A stretch of DNA of 64,000 nucleotides from Arbacia lixula (GCA_963669155.1 OZ022576.1:14677482-14741481), one strand, 5' to 3'; counted from the stretch's first letter, positions 40,301-49,950 are shown. Program-made: numbers and translations. The notes: generated by a model not told the origin, from the letters alone.

Positions 40301-42979
40301 ATAAAATACGTCTAGAACCTAGACTACTGGCGGCCCGGCCCTGGGAGCGAACGGGGAAAAAGATCACGCCCTGGGAGCCTGCACATGTACACACGCACCG
40401 CATGAGATGTATGCGCGCTGCATTCATGCTCACGCGTACCGGTTATCATACATGGACTATGCATTCGTATCGGGCGCGCGCATCGAAGAAACGCTAGCTA
40501 TCTATGCGTGCGTACACACACGTTCGTTGCCTCGTTGGACACGACATCATCGCGTATCGACTAACTAGCCATTTGCGCCAATACAGTGAATGCTGCATGC
40601 AGCAGTGAGTCGGTGAAACCGATCAGTGTTTGCTCGCGGGCTCTCGCCGCCGCGCCGCGCCCAGGCCCAGCTAGTGGCGCGAGAAGAGAGCGGCTGCTTG
40701 TAGTCGTGCAGCAAATGTTACGGGGGCGATTTCCTATTTTTGTGTCGCCCCCTAAATTGCAAATTTGGCCTGTTTCGGGGGCTCTTATAGGTGTTTCCGG
40801 GGCGAATTCGCCAGCCGCCCCCGTGTATTTTTTTCGCTGTAATGAATGTATCTAGATGGGTTTATGTACAGTTGATGACTCTATGTTCAGAATTTCGGTC
40901 ATTGGATTTAAATGAGTCATACACATATCATCTAAAGGTACATCATTCAATGGGTTTTGAATAATGACATTGAATTGGGCTGTGTTAACATAATTTCTTT
41001 TCCTCAAGATCATTGTGTTCAAATTTTAATGTTCATGTGTGAGTGTTTTAATGTAGGAGTTAATCATGTAAGCGCATTTATGGTTGATGTGAATGTTACA
41101 ACATGAACTGGTACATGAAAGAAGAAATACAAACAGAGAAATTTTTAATGGCACAACAAATATGTTGAAGCAAAGACAAAAGGAAATGATAAGATAATCA
41201 TATATATTTAATCATGAGAATTACAATCACATGAACTGTCAACCATGTAGTACAGCAGAAATATTTTTGGGGATTGCGCAATCTGTGCACTATTGTCCTC
41301 GTAGTGTTCTTTTCATTTGTAGGAATTGTATCTATGTATCGTACCATTCACTATTTAAGATATTGATGTTCAAAAGATATTTTCATATTTTCCTTCCATA
41401 CATGCATTGTATGCATGCATTAAGTAGGCCTATACTGCGACTGTCAGCAAATGGAGCGCATGTACAATACATTGCATTATTCATATAGCACTTGTTCAGC
41501 TAATATATGCATGTACACACTGTGTTGCACACCAGCGTGCATGTACATTGACCATCTCTGGTGAAAACTTGAATGCTGCCATCTATTGTTTGTACTAGGC
41601 AGAAGCTCATCTTGTACCTTTATGTTGATTGAACTGTGTATTGATTATTTGGGTGGCCCCTGAAGGAGAAGCCACGATTTCCTTTTAACTGTCTGTAATG
41701 ATGGTTAGGTGTTTTGGCTAATGTAATTTCTTTAAGGTGATATTCATAGGAAATAAAATTAAATAAATATAGTTTATTTTATAATTGAATGAGTTATTAA
41801 AGCAATTTATGCAGCTAACATGCCATGAAATTGTTCAGTTATGTGTTTAATGAAAGTCAAATTTCACTAAATTGACTCTCTTCCTGACCTACGAAATCGC
41901 CTAAGGGAAAGTGGCGTTGTGTGTACGTCACAGCCGGGATATGCTTCACAATGACCATTGTGTATCACACCTGTTAATCCACTAGCAACTGCCATCACAG
42001 TTTCATTAACAATGCCTGATGCTTCTGGCGGAAAAGGAGCTGCGGATTGGCATGTGTGATGCACAATAACGCCTCCCGTTTCTTACGTCAGACCTAAAGG
42101 CCGTTTCGGATGACAGTAGGTCAAATTTGTCCCCGAGAATACGGTGATTGTTTTCACCCTAATTTCGCTTTTTGGAAAGTGATATATTGTTTGAATGTCA
42201 TCCAAGCTCATTGTATGGCTTATAAGCTTTCTGTAGATGAATATCTTCATATTTTTGGATTTTCTATGAATATCACCTTTAAGGGATAATCAATGATAAT
42301 GAATTTCTGCATGTCTATAAATCGAAATAATCTTGCAGGATTGTGTCAATATATACAAAGGCCACGGCAGATGATACGATTTTTCTACATTTTTGCAGTC
42401 ATAAGGGTCTATGACTAGAAATGTGAAGTCACCTACTTACACAAATCCAGAATGATTGGGTCCTGTGATTGAGCCAGTCGCAGAGTCGGTTGACTGGTCA
42501 GATTGTTTCATCTGTGGTGTCCATGCCATGAAATATTTTTCATGGTGATCATTTCTATGCATCATTTGGGCGTCCCTTTCCAGATTCTTTCATAAAAGAA
42601 CACAAATAAAGAAATCCAGGAACAATTATGAGTACTCTTAGTAGTTTATCAATTTTAATCTGAAATGAGTGAAATGTTGTGTATGTAGTAAATCATTTAA
42701 CAAACTTTCAACTGATTTGTTAAATCTATCATTGTGAAATGCTGTTATGTTATCTGATATTGTAAGCATGTGTAATTCAGCCATGTGCTGTGGAACATGA
42801 TTTGGACAAAAACTTATACATACTGAATAGAATTTGATTGCATAGAAGTTTCCTTAACCCAGACATGCTCCCAGATTGCAGGATATTTGGGCTGTGTCCA
42901 GCGAGGGACGAGTTCTACCTAGTGGTCTGTGAACAATGTGGTCAGGTGGTTAAGCCACAAGCGCTACAGAGGCATATAG
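22213..42979 (+). CDS. atxn7: Ataxin-7 (ATXN7/SCA7 family) homologue, first three coding exons (3' end outside window)
   Basis: Exons are 22213-22303, 22429-22530 and 42863-42979; all internal phases are 1 and agree. The joined product has 103 complete residues plus one base. It starts MASLERSSPSMFLGQSWSIW, matching human ataxin-7 SPEVMLGQSWNLWVEA. An acidic linker follows, then residues RIFGLCPARDEFYLVVCEQC and GQVVKPQALQRH, matching PIFGFCPAHDDFYLVVCNDC and NQVVKPQAFQSH. In the family ATXN7 (yeast Sgf73) anchors the H2B deubiquitinase module to SAGA, and this N-terminal part with its zinc finger contacts the module. The human polyglutamine tract has no counterpart here. The SCA7 domain is not found downstream and must lie beyond the window. 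ATXN7L1 or L2 identity is not excluded. Confidence 0.88.
22429..22530 (+). CDS. atxn7: ATXN7 exon 2 (acidic linker)
   Basis: The acceptor is ccattggcag|AT, completing an Asp codon, and the frame is open across 33 codons. The product is charged (AENDEKRDKTGDEMEPE) and ends with VMRLKME, corresponding to human EVMGLCRE. The donor GAGG|GTATCC is weak. The codon completed with exon 3 is Asp, giving ED exactly as in human REDMPIFG. Confidence 0.8.
25610..25795 (+). repeat. Interspersed repeat, copy 1 (partner at 42340)
   Basis: It shares a string of words in order with 42340-42530: AGATGATA, GATTTTT, TTGCAGT, TAAGGG, ATGACT, CACCTACTT, CACAAAT, and AGCCAGTC followed by CAGAGTCG. Divergence is substantial. 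An open frame on the minus strand here (25703-25990) was not recognised. Confidence 0.5.
26263..26839. mobile_element. TTAA-flanked MITE, copy 1
   Basis: A 567-bp element (26268-26834) with terminal inverted repeats GGTGATATTCATAG at the left and a diverged CTATAAGCATCACC at the right, with TTAA at 26263-26266 and 26836-26839. It is nearly full-length homologous, in inverted orientation, to 41736-42278. It carries an extra ~40-bp stretch near 26585-26625. TTAA target duplications suggest mobilisation by a piggyBac-type transposase. It is non-coding. Confidence 0.8.
27632..27670. repeat. GACGAGC hairpin cluster
   Basis: GCTCGTCT-CAC-AGACGAGC is a perfect 8-bp stem with a 3-base loop, followed at once by two more GACGAGC words that could pair alternatively with the left arm. 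Confidence 0.5.
28771..29742 (-). pseudogene. L1-like non-LTR retrotransposon ORF1p pseudogene
   Basis: On the minus strand the words LEQYSHRHNIHLHGI, SDVDRLHRV, SYRRKEKLITARKILKDTGI, FINED and AWTLDGG follow in the order of L1-type ORF1p RNA-binding domains, where LEQYSRRNNI and the VxRxHRxG region are family hallmarks. The frame is broken by an in-frame TAA at 29065-29067. A coiled-coil-like segment (KELEGKTLQLETK) lies in another frame at about 29230-29310, so a frameshift separates it from the RRM part. No endonuclease or reverse transcriptase follows. It is antisense within ATXN7 intron 2. Confidence 0.75.
32440..33989 (+). mobile_element. Satellite-bearing HINE-like element, copy 2
   Basis: It starts TATGCCTCCGCC (32440-32451) but has lost the second arm of the 5' hairpin and most CCGT units. 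Eight or nine degenerate tandem units follow. The inverted terminus GGCGGAGGCATA (33946-33957), a decayed GACTG/CAGTC hairpin and CTGG (33986-33989) end it. It is in the same orientation as copies 1 and 3 and is more degenerate, so probably older. Confidence 0.75.
35069..36482 (+). mobile_element. Satellite-bearing HINE-like element, copy 3
   Basis: It has an intact 5' hairpin (TATGCCTCCGCC ... GGAGGCAT). An enlarged microsatellite of CCGT, ACGT and CCATCCGTCTG units lies at 35113-35217. Tandem units with AGGTCA repeats follow, then GGCGGAGGCATA, the perfect CGACTGC/GCAGTCG hairpin and CTAG at 36479-36482. Same orientation as the other copies. Confidence 0.77.
36550..36639. repeat. Near-perfect 90-bp hairpin
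   Basis: Arms of about 36 bp (GACGAACTATCACTTCC ... CGATCTGAATGTA and complement) enclose a loop of about 18 bp. It starts 68 bp after the end of the HINE-like copy 3. It could be a small fold-back element or a solo palindrome. Confidence 0.75.
38930..40850 (+). repeat. GGGGGCTAC-family repeat, copy 1
   Basis: It begins with a short tandem array of TTTCGGGGGCTACTTTTTCA-like units (38937-39050). It ends with CpG-rich sequence and further GGGGGCT/GGGGGCG words (40727-40830). The part 40390-40640 resembles 63650-64000 (ACTATGCATTCGTAT, GGGCGCGCGC, GAAGAAAC, CAGTGAGT, GGTGAAAC), and the 5' array resembles 62335-62425. So this is one of two diverged copies of an unclassified repeat. Confidence 0.45.
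40204..40240. repeat. Perfect 12-bp stem hairpin
   Basis: GAGAATTGCCAG and CTGGCAATTCTC form a perfect stem around a 13-base loop rich in T and C, within the CpG-rich part of the surrounding repeat. Confidence 0.7.
41732..42282. mobile_element. TTAA-flanked MITE, copy 2
   Basis: A 543-bp element (41736-42278) begins GGTGATATTCATAGG and ends CTATGAATATCACCT, with perfect TTAA duplications at 41732-41735 and 42279-42282. It is inverted relative to the copy at 26268 and closely matches its reverse complement. It lies 585 bases before ATXN7 exon 3. Confidence 0.85.
42340..42530 (+). repeat. Interspersed repeat, copy 2 (partner at 25610)
   Basis: A diverged direct copy of 25610-25795, sharing AGATGATA, GATTTTT, GCAGT, TAAGGG, ATGACT, CACCTACTT, CACAAAT, AGCCAGTC and CAGAGTCG in order. 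Each copy lies within 500 bp of a TTAA MITE. Confidence 0.5.
42863..42979 (+). CDS. atxn7: ATXN7 exon 3 (N-terminal zinc finger)
   Basis: The acceptor is ccttaacccag|AC, completing the Asp codon begun in exon 2; the donor is CATATAG|GTAAGT (phase 1). The 38 full codons hold CRIFGLCPARDEFYLVVCEQC and GQVVKPQALQRHI. Zinc ligands visible are Cys87, Cys90 and His102 of the joined product. The last His of the C-x2-C-x11-H-x4-H finger must come from the next exon, outside what can be found here. Confidence 0.92.
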
Positions 42980-43263
42980 GTAAGTCCACACTGTGGTCAT
43001 GGACTAGTGCAGATTGCACCTTGATTATCATGACTAACAACCAGTGGAAGCTACCAGAGAAACAGCCAATGAGCCTTCAGTCTTGCGGCTGTTGAGGCTG
43101 TTGTGGCTGGTATATAGCAGCCGTTGTAAGTTACACTTGTTTTACATCTATACACAAAAGACATGGCTCTTGTCTTTTATTACATCTTGCTAAAATAGAA
43201 GTTTGTAATAAGTGTAACAACGTGGGTACTACCACGGTAATATGCATCGCAAATATATGAAGA

Positions 43264-43630
43264 CATCATCGCCACCATTATCATAGAAATCACTGTCATC
43301 ATCATCTCCATTATCAATATCACTAGCATTATCCCCAACACTATCATTGCTATTGTCACTACCATTACCATCACCTCCATCATGACCTCAATCATCACCT
43401 CCATCATCACCTCCATCATCACCTCCATCATCACCTCCATCATCACCTCCATCATCACCTCCATCATCATCATCATCATCACCATCATCATCACCATCAT
43501 CATCACCATCATCATCACCATCATCATCACCATCATCATCTTAATCATCATCTTAATCATCTTAATCATCATCTCCATCATCATCTCCATCATCATCATC
43601 ATTATCATCTCCATCATTATCATCATCACC

Positions 43631-43662
<32 letters not shown>

Positions 43663-44562
43663 CACCATCATCATCTCCATCATCATCTCCATCATCACCT
43701 CCATCATCATCTCCATCATCACCTCCATCATCATCATCATTATCATCTCCATCAACACCATCACCATCATCACAATCATTACCATCATCATCATCATCAT
43801 CTCCATCATCTCCATCATCACCTCCATCATCATCTCCATCATCACCTCCATCATCATCTCCATCATCACCTCCATCATCATCATCATCATCATCATCTTC
43901 ATCATCATCATCTCCATCATCACCATCATCACCATCATCACCATCATCACCATCATCACCATCACCATTACCATTACCATCATCACCATCACCATCATCA
44001 CCACTATCACCATCATCACCATCACCATCATCACCATCACCATCATCACCATCATCACCATCATCACCATCATCACCATCATCACCATCATCACCATCAT
44101 CACCATTATCACCATCACCATCATCACCATTATCACCATCATCACCATCACCATCATCACCATCATCACCATCATCACCATCATCACCATCATCACCATC
44201 ACCATCATCACCATCATCACCATCATCACCATTACCATCATCACCATCATCACCATTATCACCATCACCATCATCACCATCCTCACCATCATCCTCACCA
44301 TCATCCTCTTCATCATCATCATCATCATCATCATCTTCATCATCATTATTATGATCATCACTACCATCATCACCATCATCATCACCATCATCAGCACCAT
44401 CAGAATTATTACCATCGCAATTATCACCATCACGATTGCCATTACGCTCACCATCACCGTGACCATCACCGTCGTCTCCGTCATCATCTCCATCACCAAC
44501 ATCAACACCATCTCCTCCATCATCAGCGTCCCCATTGTCACCATCATCATCATCATAATCAT

Positions 44563-44594
<32 letters not shown>

Positions 44595-44722
44595 CCATCA
44601 TCACCACCATCATCATTCTTGGCATTATCATCACCACCATCATCACATTCATCATCATTGCCATCATCATCAGCAGCAGCATCAGCATCACTGTTGTCAG
44701 TCATCATTGTCGTCATCATCAA
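43264..44722 (+). repeat. Giant ATC/CAC trinucleotide array 1
   Basis: About 1.45 kb of CAT/CAC/CTC trinucleotides with internal order: an early CACCTCCAT block (43374-43460), mixed CAT and CTCCAT blocks, a long CATCAC block (43917-44290), then increasingly degenerate CAT. Because the period is three, reading frames stay open on both strands for over 1 kb (poly-Ile/Thr, Met/Val, Asp/Gly). These are artefacts, not genes. Confidence 0.95.
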
Positions 44723-44788
44723 AATCTGTATCTCAAGGAGTATTAACGTGAGGGGAAAACAATCAAGTTTAAGATGTAAACTCATTTT

Positions 44789-46800
44789 TGTCTCGCCCAC
44801 CGGAGGTGAAGGCGAGACTAAGGGATCCAAATGGCGTCCGTCCGTCGTCCGTCCGTCGTCCGTCCGTCGTCCGTCCGTCGTCCGTCGTCCGTCGTCCGTC
44901 GTCCGTCGTCCGTCGTCCGTCACAAATGTTAAAGTTTACCTGCAAGACTCTCTTATGATCCATAACTTGGCAACTGTTACAGCAATGGCAGCCACACTTG
45001 GTTGATAGAAGCACTAGGGGTATCTTCATGTTATGGTGTTGTCAGAGGTCATGTGATGATGTCAAAGGTCATTTGAGGTCATATATTAAAGAGTATGTGC
45101 AAGACTCTCTTTTTCTATGTTAAAGTTTACCTGCAAGACTCTCTTTTGACAAATAACTTCACATAGGTTGCTTGGATTACAACTTAACTTGGGTCATAGA
45201 TGCACTGGGGGTACCTTCATGTTATGATACCGTTGGAGGTCACAGGATAAGGTCAAAGGTCATTTGAGGTCATACGTTAAAGTTTACCTGCAAGACTCTC
45301 TTTTGACAAATAACTTCACATGGGTTGCTTGGATTACAACCTAACTTGGGTCATAGATGCACTGGGGGTACCTTCATGTTATGGTGCCGTTGGAGGTCAC
45401 AGGATAAGGTCAAAGGTCATTTGAGGTCATACGTTAAAGTTTACCTGCAAGACTCTCTTTTGACAAATAACTTCACATCGGTTGCTTGGATTACAACCTA
45501 ACTTGGGTCATAGATGCACTGGGGGTACCTTTATGTTATGGTGCTGTTGGAGGTCACAGGATAAGGTCAAAGGTCATTTGAGGTCATACGTTAAAGTTTA
45601 CCTGCAAGACTCTCTTTTGACAAATAACTTCACATAGGTTGCTTGGATTACAACCTAACTTGGGTCATAGATGCACTGGGGGTACCTTCATGTTATGGTA
45701 CCGTTGGAGGTCACAGGATAAGGTCAAAGGTCATTTGAGGTCCTACGTTAAAGTTTACCTGCAAGACTCTCTTTTGACAAATAACTTCACATAGGTTGCT
45801 TGGATTACAACCTAACTTAGGTCATAGATGCACTGGGGGTACCTTCATGTTATGATACCGTTGGAGGTCACAGGATAAGGTCAAAGGTCATTTGAGGTCA
45901 TACGTTAAAGTTTACCTGCAAGACTCTCTTTTGACAAATAACTTCACATGGGTTGCTTGGATTACAACCTAACTTGGGTCATAGATGCACTGGGGGTACC
46001 TTCATGTTATGGTGCCGTTGGAGGTCACAGGATAAGGTCAAAGTTCATTTGAGGTCATACGTTAAAGTTTACCTGCAAGACTCTCTTTTGACAAATAACT
46101 TCACATCGGTTGCTTGGATTACAACCTAACTTGGGTCATAGATGCACTGGGGGTACCTTTATGTTATGGTGCTGTTGGAGGTCACAGGATAAGGTCAAAG
46201 GTCATTTGAGGTCATACGTTAAAGTTTACCTGCAAGACTCTCTTTTGACAAATAACTTCACATAGGTTGCTTGGATTACAACCTAACTTGGGTCATAGAT
46301 GCACTGGGGGTACCTTCATGTTATGGTACCGTTGGAGGTCACAGGATAAGGTCAAAGGTCATTTGAGGTCATACGTTAAAGTTTACTTGCAAGACTCTCT
46401 TATCACACATAACTCATCACATGTTGCTACAATGGCAATCAAACTTGGATGATGGATGCACTGGGGGCACCTGCATGTTATTGTGCTGTAATGATAAGGT
46501 CAAAGGTTATTTGAGGTCATTTGAGGTCATACATTAAAGTTTACTTGCAAGACTCTTGGTGAAGGCTTCCTAACTTGTGCACAGAATTGTGTGAGCATGT
46601 GTGAGCATTACTGATGTAGATTTAGGCAAACATTACTCATGCACATTTATGCAAATTTATTCAAAGTCACTCTTTTGCACCTGATTTATGGAATGTTACA
46701 TTCTATGGCAGATATTTCACAATCAGCCAGGGATACAATTCTTTTGCGTAGCAACGGAGATCGCGATATTTCTGGTTATTTTCGCAAGTGGGCGAGACAC
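44789..46800 (+). mobile_element. Satellite-bearing element with 157-bp higher-order array
   Basis: The left end TGTCTCGCCCAC (44789-44800) and the right end GTGGGCGAGACA (46788-46799) are perfect 12-bp inverted repeats. The left end also forms a hairpin with GGCGAGAC (44811-44818). It continues with a CCGTCGT/CCGTCCGT microsatellite (44836-44921), then eight near-identical units of exactly 157 bp (measured at GTACC: 45211, 45368, 45525, 45682, 45839, 45996, 46153, 46310), plus diverged units at both ends. Each unit has three AGGTCA half-sites spaced by 1 and 4 bases. The build parallels the TATGCCTCCGCC element, but the sequence differs. It is non-coding. Confidence 0.82.
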
Positions 46801-47043
46801 AATATTGCTAATGCCTTGTGGTAAATTGTGAAAATGTTGGTAATGTTGATAATACGATTGTTGACGCTGATAATAATAAAATGTTGATAATATGATTGTG
46901 AATAACGACCCTCGGGAAGCATTTTCCAAAACATTAGTTTTACTTGATTTATAATGATAGTGCACAATTCTGCATGATGTCTATGATTGTAAAATAATGT
47001 TGTCTATACTCGCATTAAGTGTGTGCGTTACTATGTAATCTGA

Positions 47044-47048
<5 letters not shown>

Positions 47049-47098
<50 letters not shown>
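47049..47098 (+). repeat. GT microsatellite
   Basis: Pure GT dinucleotides, about 25 units, followed after 60 bases by a G-rich stretch (47159-47245) with GGGGA/GGGGG runs. Confidence 0.95.
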
Positions 47099-47099
<1 letters not shown>

Positions 47100-47539
47100 C
47101 TTTCTTATTTAAACATTGCGGAGGTGAGAGTGTGAGCGGATATACCGGACATGAGGGTGTCGGGAGGGGGAGGGGAAGGGGAGGGGGAGGGGGTCGACTT
47201 TTATATATGGTGGGGTTGGTGTTAGGGGGTGGCTGTCCAGATGGGGGTTAGGAATGGTTAGGACTAATTTTAGGGGTGTAGTATAGGTTGGGGGATTAGT
47301 GGACTTGTTTATTTAAAACTTGATTCCGGAAGCTATTCGTTCAGTTTATTTGATTAAACATCGTTACATGATTATAACAATAGAGTAATTATATTTAATA
47401 TTTTCAGCTATTTTATTGTAATTAATTTGTACTTACAAATGCATATATATATATATAAGTTGCATGATGGTTTTGTTTAATTTGTGTTAATATATTTGAA
47501 CTGATTATATGAATTTAATTTGTATTATTATGGAATCAG

Positions 47540-47573
47540 AATAAAGATCATTAAAAAAAAAAAAAAAAAAAAA
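47540..47573 (+). other. AATAAA followed by A21: possible retrocopy tail
   Basis: AATAAA (47540-47545) is followed seven bases later by an uninterrupted A run (47553-47573), the arrangement left by reverse transcription of a polyadenylated RNA. The AT-rich upstream sequence was not matched to any gene or to a known LINE tail. Confidence 0.35.
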
Positions 47574-48751
47574 GTTTGTGTTTGTACACAAAGTTGTATA
47601 TGGATTGAAGTCATTGGATTCCTGTATGAAAATTATTTCATATGGATGGCATAGAGTATATTGTTTAACCGGCAGGTATACTCTGCACACTTATATAATT
47701 AATTGTTGCCATAGGAGTGGGGAATTCCCACAAACCTTCACAGCTTTCCATTGAAAGACAATGTGTGTACATGTGTGCATAGATTCATTGTTTCCAATGA
47801 ATTCAAATTTTGTTTGTGACATACGCAAGTATATTGCAGCATAAAGGTAAGTCCAATTGTGAGTTAGGTACCAGTTAATAAAATGCAGACAATGATAATA
47901 ATTTGATACATCAAGAAGTGCTCTGTTTCTCCAGTGGGTGTACTGAACAAAGATGTCTGCAGACTGTTTGCTGTATGTACGTAGTAATGGCAACTCAATC
48001 TCCATGCTGAATTAATTAGTTTATTTCTCAAGAAGGGGACAATTCAAAGACACTCAGAGACAAAAAGAGAATGTCTCATGGAGGCCATGTAATTTTTCAG
48101 AAAGATGTTAGTTCATATACGCTCTACTACTTTTTCTGCAAATCAAGCATTTTAATCTAGTAGCTTTAGGTTCCTGATTCTCAGATTGCTGACTGGTAAC
48201 TGTAGTACCAACAGATTACAAGTAACAAGTAGATGGAGACTCATGATAACGATGTCTAAAACAGACAAGACAGCAAGCAACCAATGAAACCCACTTATTG
48301 GTTCATCTGCTCCCCTTGAATAAGACCATGTTTCCAGCATTTTGAGCTAGATTCAGCGTTTCTATATTGTGGTGAGATTTTGTGGTATTTTGGAAAAAGT
48401 TCTATGCCCACTCTAAATGCTGCAATGTGTTAGTTCTGTCTTAAAAATGATTAGCTAGTGGATATAAAGGCAGGAGCAAATATAACGAGACACCTGTGGA
48501 CAAGTATAAGGTGGTCTGTATTGACAAATTTGTGCACAGACATGGGATGGTGACACTATCTATTCATTTGAAATCAGAGGCAGCACTCACAGAAGAGACT
48601 TAAATGTCACATGTATATGTGCTGACAACATGTAATCAACAGTCATTTAAGATCAAGGGGTGTGAGGAAAAAATGGAAAGAAAATCTCTCAGAGAGTGAC
48701 AAAGTGAGGGATTGAACAGAAGAATTTCGCAAAAAAGAACAACTGACCCCA

Positions 48752-48836
48752 CCCACACCAGGATTCGAACCGGGGGGCCTCGTGTTCTTCGAACAGTGCT
48801 TTTCTCATCGAGACACAAATCTCCCCATTCACTTTA
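48752..48836 (-). mobile_element. tRNA-like SINE head (candidate)
   Basis: On the minus strand the order is GGGGAGATTTG, TGTCTCGATGAGAAAAGC (A-box-like), GTTCGAAGAAC, and GGTTCGAATCC (a perfect B box, complement at 48761-48771). No convincing acceptor or anticodon stems form, so it is not an intact tRNA gene. A tRNA-derived SINE whose body would run to about 48640 is more likely. Confidence 0.4.
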
Positions 48837-49741
48837 CACGTGAAGCAGAAAAGGGGGATTAAATGATTTAGAAATCAATGTTCAAGCTGAAATTTTGCCG
48901 TCATCCCGACATCTGCTTAGAGAAAAAGACCACATCCGAGAAAGTGAATAATAGACTCCGCTACAACATAAAAAAAGATCCAATTACAAGCGAAATACAG
49001 CTCATAAAAGGTCGTCATGTCATATTCCATGCTTTGAAATAAATATCCCTCCCATTGACATAACACGTACATACATCCGATTTTTATATTAACGCGTATA
49101 ATGGAATTTACACCATGAAAACGTCCGTAAAATGAAACATAAAGTCAATTTTACCGCAGAGCAATGTCTCATCAACAACATTGTGAAATTTGGGAGAAAA
49201 TTGATCACGGATTATTGAGATAAAACGGGTAAAAAAATCATGACGCCAGACATGGAACTTCATTTTTTAGATTCATATGGCAATATCATGACATCAGGAT
49301 GTACTTAACACACAAAAACGGATTGACACACGCGCAGACTTTCAACTTTGACGCACTCACAAGACCTGGTTATTGCATGGAAATGGCTCAAAATGACAGG
49401 AGGTGATGTATGTAGTGTCAGAAACATGAATCAAGTGAAAAAATAGATTTTTGACATTGTGTTCAGGTTACGCACTGAGAAACGTTCAAACATGAGGAAA
49501 TTTTTGAAATGCTAGAAATGGCCTGAAATAAATTCAAAACAATTTCTAGCTGATTTGGAGCATTTTAAAATTGTGCGCATGCATTTTTGCACTACCGTTT
49601 GCGTACGCGCGTGTTTTTATGAATTGAAAGTAATTGGCTCATTGATTTTATGCATGTCAGTTTTCATTAACAAAAGATAATCAGTTCTTGAGATATACCA
49701 GATAATAGGTTTTCATTGAATTGCTCGTAGATGACGTCACG

Positions 49742-49950
49742 GTCATGTCATGACTATTTATTTATTTTTATTTATTTGTTATTTACAATAACAAGTTCAC
49801 ATGTGTACCTATACATGGTGAAAAAATGATGAAGCATGACACATGCATTGTTGAGGTACATGTATAGATGACACAAAAAAGTGGGCCGGAATAAAGAAAG
49901 AAAATTCAGACGAAATTAGAAGGTGATCTGTCGATTACGACAGACCACCT
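49742..49950 (-). mobile_element. Possible 3' end of a non-LTR element
   Basis: Read on the minus strand, a hairpin (AGGTGGTCTGTCG ... CGACAGATCACCT) is followed by ~150 bases and an ATAAATA-rich tail (complement at 49757-49779). This layout resembles LINE 3' ends. No coding part is seen. Confidence 0.3.

Larger units (their letters stand above)
22531..42862. other. ATXN7 intron 2 (~20.3 kb)
   Basis: This apparently gene-free stretch is the intron between exons 2 and 3. It contains two inverted TTAA MITEs, an L1-like ORF1 pseudogene, two HINE-like elements, hairpins and the first GGGGGCTAC-family repeat. In 22531-25600, 29750-32430 and 36640-38900 I see no gene; the last of these has only a pyrimidine-rich patch (38075-38245) and a G-run near 38018-38034. 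Confidence 0.8.

Noticed and set aside
43180..44923. Reading frames of 450-500 codons on both strands (poly-Ile/Thr, Met/Val, Asp/Gly)
   Set aside because: They are translations of the ATC/CAC trinucleotide array, which has no stop codons in several frames.
45053..46380. CRISPR array
   Set aside because: The 157-bp units are contiguous with no unique spacers, and the genome is eukaryotic; it is a satellite array.
47220..47280. Telomere-like TTAGG words
   Set aside because: Too few and irregular to call an interstitial telomeric repeat.
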